This document shows, one piece after another, positions 4,315 to 5,388 of a DNA stretch of 5,388 nt. A model generated the notes under the pieces. It was not told the DNA's origin. It ran no database searches and saw nothing but the letters and a program-made list of their open reading frames with translations. The first letter of the stretch is position 1, and the number at the start of each line of letters is the position of its first letter. The translations under genes and the position numbers were made by a program. Origin of the DNA: an uncultured Pseudorhodoferax sp. (GTDB lineage Bacteria; Pseudomonadota; Gammaproteobacteria; Burkholderiales; Burkholderiaceae); the NCBI GenBank assembly GCA_913776795.1, contig CAJYRH010000597.1, forward strand, positions 1 to 5,388. The letters run 5' to 3'.

Positions 4315-5388
4315 TCAGTCCTCGACGAAGGCCTCCTCGCGCTTGGACTTCACCGAGGGCAGCAGCACCACGATCAGCAGGATGGCCGCAATCGCCAGCA
4401 GCGAGGCCGACAGCGGGCGCGTGACGAACACGCTCCAGTCGCCGCGCGACAGCAGCAGCGCACGGCGCAGGTTCTCTTCCATCATCGGCCCCAGGATCAG
4501 GCCGAGCAGCAGCGGTGCCGGTTCGCAGCCCAGCTTGTGGAACAGGTAGCCGATGATCCCGAAGATGGCCACCATCCAGATCTCGAAGCTGTTGTTGTTC
4601 TCCGAGTACACGCCGACCGCGCAGAACAGCACGATGGCCGGGAACAGCCAGCGGTAGGGGATGGTCAGCAGCTTGATCCAGACGCCGATCAGCGGCAGGT
4701 TCAGGATGATGAGCATGGCGTTGCCGATCCACATCGAGGCGATCAGGCCCCAGAACAGCTCGGGGTTGCTGGTCATCACCTGCGGGCCCGGCTGGATGTT
4801 GTGGATCGTCATGGCGCCGACCATCAGCGCCATCACGGCGTTGGGCGGGATGCCCAGCGTCAGCAGCGGGATGAAGGAGGTCTGCGCGCCGGCGTTGTTG
4901 GCCGACTCGGGACCGGCCACGCCGCGGATGTTGCCCTGGCCGAACGGCACTTCGCCGGCCTGGAGCTTGGTGCGCTTCTCGATGGTGTACGACGCGAAGG
5001 CCGACAGCAGTGCGCCGCCGCCGGGCAGGATGCCCAGGGCCGAGCCCAGCGCCGTGCCGCGCAGCACGGCGGGCGTCATGCGCTTGAAGTCTTCCTTGGT
5101 CGGCATCAGGCCCGTGACCTTGGCCGTGAAGACCTCGCGCTCGCTCTCGGACTTGCCCAGGTTGGCGATGATCTCGCCGTAGCCGAACACGCCCATGGCG
5201 ATCGCGATGAAGCTGATGCCGTCGGTCAGCTCGGGAATGTCGAAGCTGTAGCGCGCCACGCCCGAGTTCACGTCGGTGCCGACCAAACCGAAGGCCAGGC
5301 CCAGCAGGATCATGGCGATGGCCTTGAGCAGCGAGCCCGAGGCCAGCACCACGGCGCCGATCAGGCCCAGCACCATCAGCGAGAAGTA
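4315..5388 (-). CDS. tctA: Tripartite tricarboxylate transporter large membrane subunit TctA (N-terminus beyond window edge)
   Basis: The frame is open from the right edge through 357 codons to TGA at 4317-4315. TctA proteins are about 500 residues, so roughly the first 145 are missing; the ATG at 5376 is internal, since family sequence (YFSL) continues in frame to the edge. Conserved signatures include the glycine-rich LGSALGILPGGGALLSAF (second LPG-type motif), then GPESANNAGAQTSFIPLLTL followed by GIPPNAVMALMVGAM, all characteristic of the TctA family. Several hydrophobic segments follow, ending in a charged tail (SVKSKREEAFVED). TctA works in the inner membrane with the small subunit TctB and a periplasmic binding protein (TctC/Bug type), using an ion gradient to import tri- or dicarboxylates; in some Comamonadaceae such systems also take up aromatic acids such as terephthalate. 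Here tctB and tctC would lie upstream, outside the window. The substrate is unknown. Confidence 0.95.
   Translation of the reverse strand, partial: YFSLMVLGLIGAVVLASGSLLKAIAMILLGLAFGLVGTDVNSGVARYSFDIPELTDGISFIAIAMGVFGYGEIIANLGKSESEREVFTAKVTGLMPTKEDFKRMTPAVLRGTALGSALGILPGGGALLSAFASYTIEKRTKLQAGEVPFGQGNIRGVAGPESANNAGAQTSFIPLLTLGIPPNAVMALMVGAMTIHNIQPGPQVMTSNPELFWGLIASMWIGNAMLIILNLPLIGVWIKLLTIPYRWLFPAIVLFCAVGVYSENNNSFEIWMVAIFGIIGYLFHKLGCEPAPLLLGLILGPMMEENLRRALLLSRGDWSVFVTRPLSASLLAIAAILLIVVLLPSVKSKREEAFVED

Noticed and set aside
3347..4732. Minus-strand open frame of 461 codons across the second pirin, the terminator and the end of tctA
   Set aside because: It runs antisense to a certain pirin gene, through a perfect terminator and out of frame with tctA; its protein resembles no family.
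4661..5182. Plus-strand open frame of 173 codons opposite tctA
   Set aside because: Antisense shadow of strongly conserved TctA sequence, with no recognisable domain.

Overview
The window is about 65-70% GC. Its genes have strong third-position GC, TGA stops and the gene types typical of a Burkholderiales betaproteobacterium, most likely a member of the Comamonadaceae (Acidovorax, Comamonas, Delftia or Variovorax type). That placement is inferred from composition and gene content, not from a database match. No mobile elements, CRISPR arrays, tRNA or rRNA genes were seen. Coding density is high and every gene is intact apart from the two cut by the window edges.

Layout, left to right. (a) 1-1015, minus: an FAD/NAD-dependent amine-oxidase-like oxidoreductase of the COG3380 type, whose C-terminus lies beyond the left edge. 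(b) 1068-2021, minus: a complete LysR-type regulator resembling E. coli YhaJ, 52 bp upstream of (a) and in the same direction. (c) 2022-2142: a 121-bp divergent control region. It holds a near-ideal LysR box, a perfect 14-bp palindrome, a second degenerate box exactly 33 bp away that overlaps a predicted -35, and a predicted -10. (d) 2143-2844, plus: a short pirin of YhhW type (233 aa). (e) 2913-3332, plus: a four-helix DoxX-family membrane protein. (f) 3371-4249, plus: a second, full-length pirin (292 aa). (g) 4265-4296: a perfect, probably bidirectional terminator. (h) 4315-5388, minus: the C-terminal two thirds or so of TctA, the large membrane subunit of a tripartite tricarboxylate transporter, converging on the pirin operon.

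How they may work together. Genes (b), (d), (e) and (f) look like one regulated module: the LysR protein sits in the divergent region and probably switches on the pirin-DoxX-pirin operon. The same gene types (LysR YhaJ, pirin-like YhaK, DoxX-family YqjF) lie close together in E. coli, where YhaJ is known to activate yqjF in response to hydroxylated aromatic breakdown products of dinitrotoluene. I therefore infer that this module senses and handles quinones or polyphenolic or nitro-aromatic compounds. The pirins would act as metal-dependent dioxygenases, DoxX as a membrane redox partner, and the flavoprotein (a) possibly as an extra enzyme made with the regulator. TctA is probably a separate organic-acid uptake unit.

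Most of this is a recognisable gene neighbourhood. What merits attention is the clarity of the operator architecture and the pairing of two different pirins around a DoxX gene.
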